From: Zeus faber
Lineage: Eukaryota; Chordata; Actinopteri; Zeiformes; Zeidae
Assembly: GCA_960531495.1 (NCBI GenBank)
Contig: OY482864.1
Span: 7,772,144 to 7,836,143 of the forward strand
DNA length: 64,000 nt
Reading direction: 5' to 3'
Under the pieces are notes generated by a model, which searched no databases, was not told the DNA's origin, and was given only the letters and a program-made list of their open reading frames with translations. Positions 13,150 through 26,245 of this stretch are shown piece by piece. The translations under genes and the position numbers were made by a program. How positions within the stretch are numbered: the stretch's first letter is position 1; each line of letters opens with the position of its first letter.

Positions 13150-13989
13150 GGTTTTCATTCCCAGAAAAAGTTTGTTTCATTCTCGGCTGGAGCTTATTCC
13201 ATGGTCACATGTGAGTCCATCGTCACTCCCAGGGCGTTTAATCCAAAGAATTTGCTGCATATTATGTATAGATTTAATTATAACTTTCGATATATGGAGT
13301 GAAAATGCATCCACTCTTTACATATTTCGTGTAAGTGAGAAGTAGGTTAGGAGGAACGTTAGGTCCTATTACCTCATTCCGGGCTTCCTCAGCCGGTGAG
13401 CTAATACTCTGTCTGAAATTTCACGAAAATGTCTCGAACTTGCACGTCAACGATGGTCTCAAGCGGTCGCGGTCTGTGTGAAAAGGTATTTTTCGATTGG
13501 CTTAACAGCGATCAAGCGCGGCCGAGCTGCGTGTGTCTATTGGGCCATGGAGTGCTTCACTTAACCGTGTGAGACGGCCGTTGTTTGAGAGAAGCTTTCT
13601 TTTTTCAATCAGACATCGGGTGTCACTTTGAGTTTGCTCCCGAGCTTTTCCCCGGAGGAACGGTAAAGTGCTCCGACGTTTTAACCGACCTCAGCGCTGT
13701 CCGGGCGCCATCTGAGGGGAGGAACAATCGAACTGTTTAGGAAGTGAGAGGCGAGAGGGGTGTGAGGGAAGAGCTTGCTGCCCTCCCGGTCCAGTCACAC
13801 TGAAGGAAATCCAGGTCATCAGCTGTGGGATGATCAGAATGTGTCAACCTTCACGAACGGAATAATCATTTGATCACTGCATGGACTTAGCCCCACCGCC
13901 GAGGCTGTTAAAACTTCTTATATGTTGTCCTAGTGGTGATAGTGGCGCCGCCCCTTGCGGTTGCCTGCGCCGGCGCTCCGGTCGTTACT
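13150..13989. other. Intergenic, nothing recognised
   Basis: Unique, relatively GC-rich sequence (cggtcgcggtctg, gcggccgagctgc) without a coding frame; possible CpG-rich relic. Confidence 0.45.
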
Positions 13990-14392
13990 GTTATATACTC
14001 TGCTGTATTATCTCACAAACACTACCTCACTTTATTCACATGCCACTTTAATGCACATATCTGTATTTACATAATTATCTATCCCATATACATAAGTCTA
14101 TCCCATATACTGTACATAAGCCTATTCCCTATTCTATTTTATTTTATTCTATATATTTTTATTTTATTCTATAAGTATTAGACTTACTCTATTACGTTTT
14201 AGGAATCGGTTAGTTTGTCTAGTAGAAAGAAATTTTCTTGGGTAGCTACTGTGTTCAGTCTAGGACATATTGTGTGTAATCACCGGGTGCGTTACATTAA
14301 CATTTCACTGCATATATGTATGAAAGTATGTATAAATATGTGACGAATAAACCTCTTGAATCTTGAATCTTGAATCGATTAATCTCGAAATA
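13990..14392 (+). repeat. Fish retroelement 3' end with TTGAATC tail
   Basis: Text such as tatcccatatacataag repeats, then cactgcatatatgtatg, gacgaataaacctcttgaat and cttgaatcttgaatc. The same tail, inverted, intrudes into the minisatellite (26,878 and 27,318), and a related body is at 29216-29700. Confidence 0.6.
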
Positions 14393-14399
14393 AGCCTTA

Positions 14400-17229
14400 G
14401 GGAATGGTTGTTAAACGCGACTAATCGCAGGTGTGACGGGAGGCTGCTGCCTTGTCTGGTATTTTGCTTGTTGGTGTTCTGAGAGGACAGCTTTAACCAT
14501 TTTAACCCAAAGTTTTGAGTTTGGCTGTGCATGGTGAATGAATTTTGATTGTAGTACGTAAAGACTTAATGTGCAAAGGCTCACAGCCTCACAGCACTAT
14601 GAGTCTTCTACAGAACCTGGACTTCTACCTTCTTCCCAATCACACTGCGTAATCTTTTTACGCCCCTAATTATCCGTGGCCGTCAATATTTTTAGAATCT
14701 AGGACAGCCGCGCTCGCCGTCCCCATGACCTGTATACACTGGCTGTACTTTTGTGACCATCAAAACAGTGGCTCCGGTTAGGACTTTCTAAGTGGCCGTG
14801 CAATGTTCATTTAAACGCAACTCTACAATACTTCACGTCCATGGCATATTGATGCTATTGTGGACTTTGCAAACCATTTCAAAATAAATGAGATGTACCG
14901 TATACAACAGAGGGGTTGAAGCTCTGCCTTCTGACAGGTAGAGGACATCTTGTCATTTGTGCCTCTCACACATGTACGGTAGAAAGGTTTTGCAACGTTG
15001 CAACAAACTCGTTGAATATTACATAGTACATACAACTGCATCACTATAAAGCCTTAAGCAGTGTGCTTCAAAACATAATCATATTTACAGTATTGATGAT
15101 GAAGCCAAATGTGGGTGTTGACAAATTGCGCCATGGCCTCCAAATGGAGACATTATTTCTGACGGACAATTCTGAGATTTACTTTTAAATGATCTTCATT
15201 TGTTTTGTATCGTTTGAGGTTGGCGTCTGGGCGCCTCATCGCTCCTGGAGGGAAGTCCGGCAAACATAGGCATACTTAGTGTAATGAGCTAGAAGTATAG
15301 TGAGTAGAGTGATGATCCCGGATCCCTCCCCACTAAATAGAAGAGTCAAGCCCAACAGGCGGATGCAGCTGTGCAGGAAGCAAAGCTGGAAGCAGAGCCG
15401 GTGGGTCGGTAGGGATTGGCTGATTAAATAGGCCGGCCCATAAAGGCGTGGAAGAGCGTGGCGCCATTGAGTTATCTGAGTTCATAGTTTTGTTGATAAT
15501 TACCGAGGACCAAAGAAAAGAGTGGCAATCCACAGTAAAAGCTGATAGCATATCACATTTCAAAAGGATAGACATTCTGCAGCCCTACCTCAGTCTGTTG
15601 AGCTTTTATGTATTAGTTAATTGCTGAATCTAATGGCGGTGGTGGCAGGGGGTTAGTACTTTTCCTGGACCTTCCCTCTTTATATTGTAAGGTACTGTAT
15701 GTTTCAGATTTTTCAACAATTCCCCATCATTCCACAAAACCTACAAACCGTGTTAATACAGGGTTAGGTTTTTTTTGTTAGTTTTTTTTCCTTTCACTTT
15801 TTATTCATTATTTTTTCAATAAAGTGACATAAATCGGCATACACCTTTAATCTTAACTCACAACTTCTACTTGCCAACTTTTTGGCCTCACCGTGTTGGT
15901 CGTGGTTGGATTTCCTTTTCAGCTTCTTTTAAGGAGCCTCTGGGTCTCAGATAATTATAATAAGCTAAAAGGAAATAAACAGAACAATATACTGGGTTTT
16001 GTGTTGAGCACAAACAACATACCAAAATGAACCACAGTAATACTCTTCATAAGTTGATCACCAAAGCTTATTTTTGTGACCAGCAAAGACATACATGCAT
16101 GTCTTTTGCTGCTGCACAATCGCAATCGCCCCATGGGGGAAATAAAAATAAAAACTCTTGAAAGCAAATATGCTTACACTTTCTTCTTGCATTTAGATTG
16201 TTATTTCACAGGCATCCCCATACTGTCTCTTCGACAGATGGCATATAATTGTTATTTCACGGTAGCTTTGGATTTTTGACTGTAAAGTTTGGTTATGAAA
16301 ACAGGAATAAATGAATACGATGCTAACTATATTGTTATCATCCACGTTCTATCACCCCATCTGCCAATCTTCTTAAGAAAGCCTATTTCCTGCATTAGGA
16401 GGCTATGTGACTGTTGTGGGGAGCGTCCTCATAATGGGAAGGTGTTTTAAAAGGATAGCTGATGACACCAGCTGGCGACTGGGCACACAAATGTGTCTTA
16501 TTTTTAAAAAAGGCGACCAATGAATAATAACTGCATGAAACGCTTCAGCCACATTTGAGTCCTGCTCAAAGAACCTTCAGGAGATACCATGCCATACCTA
16601 ATGCCATTCCTGATTTTGTGCCATCAAATATCCGTTTGTAATTGAATTTGGATGGACGATGGTGTCAATAAGTGACATCATTCCCAAACCCGCACAGATC
16701 CCTTTCTCTGATTCCGACCTGTGCAACAGCGTTAACATGGCAGATGAGCTCTCCAGCAGCTATTCAGAGGTGTGCTAAAATTAGACGTTCACATTATTGC
16801 CGTGTCTCTTGTAACAGGGCCTATGTAAAGCACTCACAGAAGATCACACGTTGAAAACCTGTGATTATTAATTTTCGCTTCCAGACACTCCCTGACAAAT
16901 TGGTCGGCTGGTTAAAGAGTGTGGGCGGGGGCGGCTGATTAAGTTCACAAGAGGCAGAGGAGCGTGTGGTTTGTGTATGTTTGTGCACACATTATATAGC
17001 GGTGCATGTTGGCTGTTAGTGTGTTAAATTGCAGCCTTTTTTTCCAAAAGCATGCCAGGCGCTGTGTTCAGCAGACCGACTTCCACACTGGGAGACTCCT
17101 ACTCTGGTTTCAACGGTGACTAACCAATCCAGGTCACCTGAGATTCAACACCTTCTGCCACCTACAACCGGTCTATTTCCTCCGTCACTTTCAGCAGAAT
17201 GCGCAATCCTCCGTGCTCTGCCTGAAAGA
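14400..17229. other. Intergenic, nothing recognised
   Basis: Ordinary unique sequence with no coding, RNA or mobile signal that I can support. Confidence 0.5.
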
Positions 17230-18137
17230 TACACACATGGGCAAAGGTATGGACACCCGAACACCACAACTATACCGTATGTGCTTGTTGAATATTTCAT
17301 TTCAGAACCATGGCCATTAAAACGGAGTTGGTACCCTCCTTTTCTGTCAAGTTCTTCCACATCAGAGTCAGTAATGTTTCTTTATGGAGCTTGCTTTGTG
17401 CACAGGGGCACCATCATGCTGAAACAGAAAAGGGCCCTCCCCAAACTGCTGCCACAAATTCTCTAGACTGTCATTGTATGCTGTAACATGAAGATTTACC
17501 TTCTCTGGAATTGAAACCAAACCATGAAAAACCAGCCCCAGACCATTAATCCTCGACCACAAAACCTCACAGTTGGCACTATGCATTCAGACAGGTAGTG
17601 TTCGTGTTCTCCTGGCATCCACCGAACCCAGATTCTCCATCAGACTGCCAGATGGTGACGAGTGATTCAGCACTCCAGAAAATTGGCATTGCCGCATAGC
17701 GATCTTAGGCTTGTGTGCCGTAGAAACCCTGTTCATGAAGCTCACGACAAAGTTCTTGTGCTGACGTTGCTTCCAGAGGCGGTTTGGAACGCGATAGTAA
17801 GTGTTGAAACCGAGGACGGATAGATTTTTACAAGGCAACACCCGTCGGCCCTTGGCACTCCCGTTCTGTGAGCTTGTGTGGTGTACCGTGTCGTGGTTGA
17901 GCTGTTTGTTGCTCCTGGACGTTTCCACTCCACAATAACAGAACTTAGCGTTGACCGGGGCAGGTCTAGCAGGGCAGAAATTTGACAAAATGATTTGTTG
18001 GAAAGGTGGCATCGTATGACGGTGCCACATTGGAAGTCGCTGAGCTGGATTTTATGCACCTGTTGTGTGGGTGTGGCTGAAACAGCCAAACCCATTCACT
18101 GGAAGGGGTGTCCACAGACCTTTGGCTATGTAGTGTA
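17230..18137 (-). mobile_element. Tc1-like DNA transposon, internally deleted and decayed
   Basis: The left end tacacacatgggcaaaggta and the right end (reverse complement tacactacatagccaaaggt) match the fish Tc1-like TACACTACATGGCCAAA ends; TA flanks both. Minus-strand transposase pieces remain: the DNA-binding part near 17850-18040 (CGTVIRCHLSNKSFCQISAL, LPRSTLSSVIVEWKRPG) and, near 17368-17450, LFQHDGAPVHKA. These lie in different frames, with stops. About 250-300 bp is missing near 17325-17345 compared with the family length of about 1.2-1.3 kb as I remember it. Confidence 0.9.
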
Positions 18138-18139
18138 TC

Positions 18140-20800
18140 AAGCCACACACTATTTTGACCCCTCCGCTATCCTGGAAGAAAAACACATGATCAGAGACGG
18201 ATGCAGCCTTTACGTTGCTCCTCGTGTAGGTTCCGCACGCTGGGTTCGGCCCGCATTGAGGCCTGTTTGCCAGAAACGCGGCGTGTTAGCCAGAATCAAT
18301 GTCTCTTCCCTGAGCCACGCTGTGGATTATCGGGCGGATCACCTATCACGCCGCATTAAGCAATTTCCAGTCACTGCGTTTTTTCTCTCTCTCCTTGGAC
18401 GACAAAGGGGAAGGTTGTGTTTCCTGCCGTGGCTGCCAGCAGTCACGGTTCCGCAGCATCCCCCGCGGCTCGGCTGGCTGGCCGGTGGAGGCTTTTTCCA
18501 TTTTGGTCTGATGAGACTGGCGTTGGCTGGGGCTTTTTAACAAGGCCTTCTCCTCACTTTCACCGAGCGAAACGCTGAGATGGCCCTGGCGGTCTGCCCT
18601 GCCAATCTCCTCCTCCTGTCACTTCCCTTCGCATCCTCCTGACGAAACCCCCCACGACTCCAGCACCCACCCCCCACACCCCCACACCACCACCATCACC
18701 ACCATCACACACCCCTGGAACCGAAGCAACGGGAAGATGTAAGACAAGCCAGCGCAGCGCCGACGAGCCCTCCTTCATTATTCATCTTCCCCTTTAATGA
18801 CTTTTCCATCCACCTTCATGTATCTCTCCCAATTAAGTGGGTGTTTAGTGTTTACTCATTTCAATTTGGTTTCTATCTCGTAAGTGTTTTTCACCGCACA
18901 CACAACGTGAAGCACTTCAGTATGGACAGAGCAGAGGGAGACGCAGTAAAATAATGGAGCAGGAAATGCCCGATGAGAGTACATTATTCAGCGGACAGGT
19001 GCTCTAAAAACATTACAGGCAACAGGAAAAACACACCGTGCAGCACATTCCCTCTAATTCTCATTTATCTTTTCATGCCTAAGAATTGCTATATTTAGCA
19101 AGGCATCTGCACATACTTACTACTGTATCAACTATTACTTAAAAAATATATATAAAAAATAGTAATAAAAAAAATAAAAGTTTACTTCAACGTCTGAGCT
19201 TTCGACAGTATACCCCTTTAAAACAGAGCAACAGGCGGGTGAAAATTAATTTGATAATGAATCCGACGGCGGGACCCTCTCTCTCATTGAGGGGCTGTCT
19301 AAGCTTTCACTGCCATGCCAGTCCAAACGGATCGCGTGTCAATCACACAGATAATATGCTTGTTTACATACCATGATCATGAAAAGGAGGCCAGCTAAAT
19401 ATTTGATGGCTTCTTCGAGTTACCCAGGAACAGTCACCCGGTGACCCAGACCGGGCTTGGACCTCAATCAGCACATCCAATCATTGTTCAACACCTCTGC
19501 AGAGACACCGGCTCACACAGTGATATCTGCTTTATCCCAAACAATGTTTTTGATGCTGCATATTGGCATTCCGGTGAAAATAAGAATATAACAAGTGTTA
19601 ACTACTGTACATTGGGAGACAATGGCACACCTTCCCTCAATTAATAGGTGACCAGCCTTATGCATCTAAATGCAGTAGATCAGTATGAGTCTACCCCTGG
19701 ATGTATCTAATATTTTATCTTTCAAAACGTTCTTAATTTATTTAAAAATGGCATACGTTATCTATTTTTCAAGTCATGTGTGTTTATTTTTCCATTTGTT
19801 TACTTCCCGGTTGGGTTGTCATGGAAGCGCGATCAATCCAACGCAACGTGGAGTCAATCGCCGATGGCTGGACTCTACCAAGTGGAACCTGGGGGAGAGG
19901 GCGGTTGGAATAGGGTTTTGATTTTGAAGTTGTGGTTTATTTTGTTCCCAAGCTTGATTTGGGTTTACTCTTTAAACCACAGCGTCAAATCATTATAGCA
20001 TTTTGTAATATTAAAGGGAAACTCTGTTAGGATATCAATATATTCAGTACTTATCTCCGCGTTTAGGGAAATGCATTAATATGCACCGAGATAGCAGTCA
20101 GAGGTGACATGTAACTGTTTAATTTTTGGAAATATGTACAAAATCTGTGTAAAGTTCCTCAAGTGTGAGGAAAAGGGCTGTTATAATAATAACATTCACT
20201 ACATTATATTCATTGATATTAGGTAACAATGGGGTTTCTGTAACGAAAACACAAACCGGTACGAGAGAGATGGTGAAAATACAAGTGAGGGACACAATGA
20301 ACAAGGTGCTTCCTGACGTCACACGTGGCTGAGGTCAGCGTCATGTTCTCCAGAGTCCAGACGACGTGGGGTCCATGTCTTGGGCGTCTGCTGTGTGCAT
20401 CCTTACCTTCTTGTGACCCCACCTGAACACTCCATATATCCTCATATAGTATTCATATATAATCGACAGGGCTGATTTCCATTCAGGTGACCCATGCATC
20501 CATTTTTGGTATTGGCAATGGGTAAAAATCTGATTTTGATTCAAAATAGTAATAACTTGTATGTTTTAAGTGTTGACATTTTGTCTTGTGTTTGAATGGT
20601 GTATATGTTGAAACTCCATCTACTTGCAATATCCCATAAGTTCAAATATGCATATATTCTGAAACTCCTGTCACTGAGAGATGATCCATCAAGCTTGAAT
20701 CAACGACCTTGTACTTAATTTTAAGAAAAGTACTCTACAATAAACCAATTTGAATTGTCTTCTCTGGAAATATGGTTTTAAAATATTTCTTTGTATTATT
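18140..20800. other. Intergenic, nothing recognised apart from GC-rich unique block
   Basis: 18150-18800 is GC-rich and non-repetitive with a cac-rich run near 18660-18710. The rest is unique AT-rich sequence. No gene is visible. Confidence 0.5.
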
Positions 20801-20809
20801 ATTTTATAC

Positions 20810-21108
20810 TAAGAGCAGCGCAAGATACATTTAAATATATAGATATAGATTTAAATAACAATTGACCTTGTAAATAACACAATTGCTGCAATGTTTACTG
20901 TTCCCTTTCTATTTTTTGGGTCATTTTATTTGTTTTGGGGTTTTTTAATAGTTTTTCTACTATTTTTAGGATATATTTGTTCTTTATCATACCATTTTCC
21001 TTGTTATATATTTTATTATATTATTTTATTATTATTGCCTATTTTGATGTGAGCTGCTCTGACACTGTAATTCCCCTCTTGGGTTGAATAAAGTATATCT
21101 AAAAAAGA
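20810..21108 (+). repeat. Retroelement 3' end, same family as 12480-13148
   Basis: It ends ttttgatgtgagctgctctg, then cacccctcttgggttgaataaagtatatc-like text without the ATCT expansion. It is AT-rich and non-coding. Confidence 0.6.
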
Positions 21109-21654
21109 AAAAGTCAATGCAAGTCAGTCAACCTAACCAGTCACCAGATTTAAATGTGTCTTGATGGAGTGATTTGAAAAGAGAGGGAAGGTCATCGCTA
21201 GCCGAAGATCCTTGGCTGCTGTGACGTCCAGCGGGCCCCGGTGGACAGCCAAACTCAATGTCAACTTCAGAATCATCCATCTGTCATAAAACACGCCCCA
21301 CCCCCCCAAAAAAGTTAAACAAGGTTGCAGTACTGCTAATGTCAGGCCGGCGACAATAGAAATAACATGGGTCATATCTTTGCACTTTGATTGCAGTGGA
21401 AAGGGAAAACATTAAGGGTGTAACGGTTCACAGATAGATGCATGATGTAGATACAAGGTGGTTTGTAAATGTACCATGAATCGGTCGATGGCTCAATTCT
21501 AAAATCACGACTCGGTTGACTGAAGCGCTGCTGCAGAAGACTCACTGATCTAACTTTACAAATCATGCTACTTTCAAATTAATAATTAGTTAGTCACCTA
21601 TTGTTATTGTTCGGGAAAAATTATCTGAATTTTTAAATTAAAAACTATTTGAAA

Positions 21655-22080
21655 CAGAAGAACATAAGAGGCTATGGTCTCAGCTTTCGTCTCATTTGAA
21701 CCGGTATGCCCCAAACATCTTGTGGTTTAAGTTTCATCTAATTCGATCCACTTAACGGAGCAGAAATAAGTGAAAAACCGACCAAATCTGAACTAAATCA
21801 CAGACACAGTCTAATACATTCAACGCCAAAATATGTCCAACCCGGCTAAAAGTATCTAGAACACAACAATGACATTAGCTACAAACATGGTTGAGGTGTC
21901 GTTTAAACCGGTATGGCACAAGCATATTGTGGTTTGAAACAGAAGAATGGCAGAAGCTATGATCACTGCTTATGTCTCGTCTGAGCCGGTATGTCACAAA
22001 CATCTCGTGGTTTAAGTTTCATCCAAATCGATCCACATAGGGAGCAGATATTAGTGTATAACCGACCAAATTTGACCCCA
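21655..22080. repeat. Pair of diverged direct repeats, family unknown
   Basis: Two segments (about 21655-21800 and 21940-22080) share the order gaacagaagaa, gctatg, cgtctcat/cgtctga, ccggtatg, aaacatct, tgtggtttaagtttcatc, cgatccac, gagcaga and accgaccaaat. A partial third copy starts near 21895. They are non-coding. Confidence 0.6.
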
Positions 22081-22089
22081 AGTATTCAG

Positions 22090-25000
22090 CTGGTGACGCA
22101 TGACTGTATGTCACTATGTCACTAGGCATGACATGCCACTATAAACAGAATGAACAAAATCAGATTTAGAGTAAGACGCTTTATGACGTCATCATGCGAT
22201 GTACTATAAATATTCAGGTTATGGGCCAGAATGTCCATTTGCACTGTGTCCAGTGTATGGTGTAGACTCCATCGCTCTGTAGTGGTTAGAGATTACAAAC
22301 TAGACATGTGTGTTTGTGTTTACATATCTTCTTACCTGGTAGACGTCTGTGAATCTGTGTGATTGATATTTTATCTCTATGGACCCCGTTACTTTGACGC
22401 ATTAATAAAAAATACGAAAAACAATAGGCCACAAAAACTCGTGACCTCATCGAGTCAAATCCAGCCAAATGTACGACTGAGTGATGCGTTCAAGATCCAG
22501 CGAGGCGTCGGAAAAATGGAAGCCGTGATATGGTAATTACTCACAGAAATACCAATTGTTTTTGTATTTCATGGAAACGTAACTAATTAAAAACGTAATT
22601 CAAGGAAAAAAGTCACCACTAGATTTGACTATTATTGTAAACCTCCATAAATACGTAAACTTGCGTAAATGCGTCATAATTTACGCACATGAGACACGAC
22701 GTCACCTACCATCACTGAGACTGCACATGTACTTGCACACAACAAGGTAAGTTATAACAATGACAAGGTTTGGTTTAACTAAAAAATAAATGGTTGTTTT
22801 TAAGAAAATTAATGTATAAACAGTTTTCTACAGCTAAACTTAGCAAACTTAATGAAAAGGCAAAAGTTCTTCCATAATAATTCAAATGCCAAATTAACGT
22901 TTAAATTCCATAAATGCTGTCTGCATTACAATATAGACAAGCAATCTCTGAAACAGAATTTTCCAATTGTAGATTATTAACAGACAAAATACAATGAAGT
23001 AGTAATTCAAACTAACGTTTACTTGTAATATTAAAATAAAATAACATGTATTTATTTTTATTGTTATGCAAAGAAAGTTTGTTTTTGCGATTGTTCCAGA
23101 TGCCGAAAAATAGACAATAAAGAAGCCAATTGCCCAAAAATCCAGTCCTCGAGGTCAGTCCATGTTGATTGGTCCAGACTCAGATCCACAATGTTTGGAA
23201 CTTTTTAAACTTGTGATGCGTTCAACAGAAACCGAAAAACTGTAATACGTACCTACAACTCATAAACTCGTCCCCGTGTATTGCTGCCTGCGGAGACACC
23301 GGGAACGCGACACACAGTGGACTGGAGATCGCTCCCTCTCCATTACGCAATCCACTGTCCTGATCAAAGGTGGATTGGGAAGGATCCTTATTTGGGTTCA
23401 AAATGTTTGTTTCATACAAGCAGGAAACTAACAAAAACAAATAGATCTAAAATAAAAACACAGGAAAACCAGCACTGTAACTGACACGTACTGCGCAGCG
23501 CTGTATGGAGGCTGTCTGAGTTTTGTTTACATTTTTAATTTTCCATACAAGAGACTGAGGAAACGAAATAAATCAAGATCCTTCTCTATATCCCTGTTCA
23601 GCCTGAACCCTGCGCTGAGCATCTCAGCGTTTCCGTTCAGGGCGTCAACTGATTATGAAACTGTAACGTTCTCTGGTGGAAGAAGCCACGCAGTTGTTAT
23701 TACACACTGAGCTTTATTGTTACCTCCCAGGCTACTGTTTTGGCCATAACCTATGCCATTGGACCAACAGCCAAATAACCAAACACTTCTCCCTCCGCAT
23801 TCTCTCTCTCTCTCTCACTCTCTCTCTATCTCTCTCTCTCTCTCTCTCTCTCCCACGCCGTCTTGCCACACACACCCCCGCATCAGATCGTTTGTCACCG
23901 CCCGCAGTAATACACATTATCTACTCTCTAACTTTAAAAGAAGGAAACTCTGTCTGTACGTCCTTCAATTATCTTGACAACCGTTCATCCGACCTACTTC
24001 ACACTTGGCGGGTGTATTGCTGGGCACCCAAGGACGTGCAGTGTCGGATTTAGTGCAATTTGGACACGGGACACGTGCAATATTAATAAGATTTGAATAA
24101 ACAAGCAAACAGCGAGCCGCTCAGCCCTGTGCAGCAGGAGGGCGGGGCCTCAGGAAGCGTATTGCTGGGGACCCGCGGCAATCCGAACAGGCATGTTTTG
24201 AACGGGCACTGCACGAGTAACTGACAATTAACAGCACAACATTCTTTCCAGGGTCATTACAATATTATATCATCTATTACTATATAAGAATCACAATATA
24301 TTAAATATTATTATAAAGTAACAAAAATAGTTGCGATTCCCTGGTCTTTCTTGAAATAGATGTATTTGAAGGTAAGCAATGGCACTTTTCTAGAATTGGC
24401 TCATTTTCATATATAATGGAAAATGCACGTCTACATTAAGCAAATCTTAAGAATCAAATCGCACCAATCCTTCCATATTGAAATGTATTGTCCTGAAATC
24501 GTATCGCACAGTATCTACATATGTATGGGATCGTCTTATACAGAAAACATGCCCCTAGAAAACAAGCCACCTTGATATTTATTTAATGCCAGCCCAAGTC
24601 TTTGTCCGTGCCGCTCACCCGATCTGCATCAAAGCATCAAGGCCGCATCCCGGTAAGACGAGGAGCTGGATCTGCTTATTTACAAGTCTCTAATTACCTT
24701 ATTCTACCTCCTTAAATACAACATTACATTATGTCCTATGTGCTCCTGCTCCCTATGCTCCTTCTTCTTCTTCCGTGCTTCACCCCAGGGTCCCTCCAGA
24801 AATCTAAATAATGCACACGGAGTGAAGGGCTTAAAGTGGGCACGTGATGGATCACTCGCTCTATCCGCAGCTGTTGTGCCCTTGCTCCACAGCCTATTTA
24901 TCATTTTTTTGGAATGACACCGCTCTCAGGTGAACGTGTCTAAATATCTATATTTACACCAGATGTGCTGTGAAAACGGGCCCAGATATGCCCGTGCTCC

Positions 25001-26240
25001 AGTTTGGGGCATGGTGGAAATGGGCCACAGGGACCTCCCGCTTTTTTGAGACTTTTATTTTGAAATGTGTTACTTTTTTTTTTGCGACCACGTTTGTGCA
25101 TGCAGGTGGGCTACTCATTAGAAAGAAAAATCCATCAGGCAAGACCACAGGTCATTCCACCGGGGTGTCACTGGTACAGTATGCTGAAGAAGGGAAAGGG
25201 TTAAACTACGTAGCACAGCTGACACGATTTGCATTGTTTGATAAAAGTTTGTTTTTAAGCTCTTGCGTCTCGGGACTCAAGATGAGCATTTTGTCCAAGG
25301 ATTTTGTTTCTAGGGGAAAAACAATAGACTAGACTCTGCACGGTCTTTGATTGTCTGAGAATAGAATCAGGTTGAAAAGAAGATGTCACGTCATTTGCAC
25401 TTACGTAAGCCTGTCGGTACTACTTTATGTTTAAAAATGGAACTCAAAACCGCGTCACTGTGTAAGGTGAGGTTTGAGGTGCCAGAAAGTTTGCTGTCCA
25501 TCCCTTTGCAGAGCTGTACTGTTTTTTCTTTGTTTTTTTTTTGTACAGAGCTCGTCAACCCCTCTGGATCCTGATCAATAGTTGATTTCACTAAAGACAG
25601 ACATTTATCATTGAGTTAATGAAGTCCCGAGAGAGAGAGACAAATTGAAAGGGAGAAAGAGGAGTGGCGAGGGAGACAAAATGACTGACAGGGTTGCTTC
25701 AGATTACTTTGTCTAAATGACTAAATGAGTTCACGGACAAACAAAAACATTGAAGCCGTACCATCCCAGGACACACGTCACACACCACGCATATATGTAA
25801 GGATAATGTGCAACAAAAATGAAATGAAATTAAAATGCATATCCTCTTCTATGAGCACAGTTTGTACCAGTTACTCATTTTTTTGAGTGCTGTACAATCA
25901 GGTGAACAGGTAAAATAGGCAAGCAGGCCTGGAATATACAGTAAGTGGAATCAGAACATGACTGATTCTATACTGAATAGAATGAATGTGAATACTGTGT
26001 CCAAATATATATATATATATAAATATATATTTTAGGAAAAACATCGGCTTTGGAAAGATTCCATCCCAACACATAAGTAAACGATGAAATAACTGACTGT
26101 ACAATACCAACAAACAGCTGTTAAATACTCCCATGTTTTATTTCAGGTATATTCCTCAGGCATTTTGTTTTATACTGTATATTCCAGAACAGAACCGAAT
26201 AATTAAACTTTTTTTTTTAATTTTAAGAAAATTTTGAGTT
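22090..26240. other. Intergenic, nothing recognised apart from a (CT)n tract
   Basis: Unique sequence. A short direct repeat (gtgatgcgttcaa, 22482 and 23212) hints at old transposon remains. No coding signal is visible. Confidence 0.45.
23800..23853. repeat. (CT)n microsatellite
   Basis: A CT tract with a few interruptions. Confidence 0.9.
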
Positions 26241-26245
26241 AGCTA

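Noticed and set aside
17587-18095. Minus-strand frames of 147 and 117 residues as a host gene
   Set aside because: They are fragments of a decayed Tc1-like transposase in conflicting frames.
24970-25332. 120-residue open frame in the intergenic region
   Set aside because: No recognisable domain, no splice or promoter context, composition typical of chance frames.
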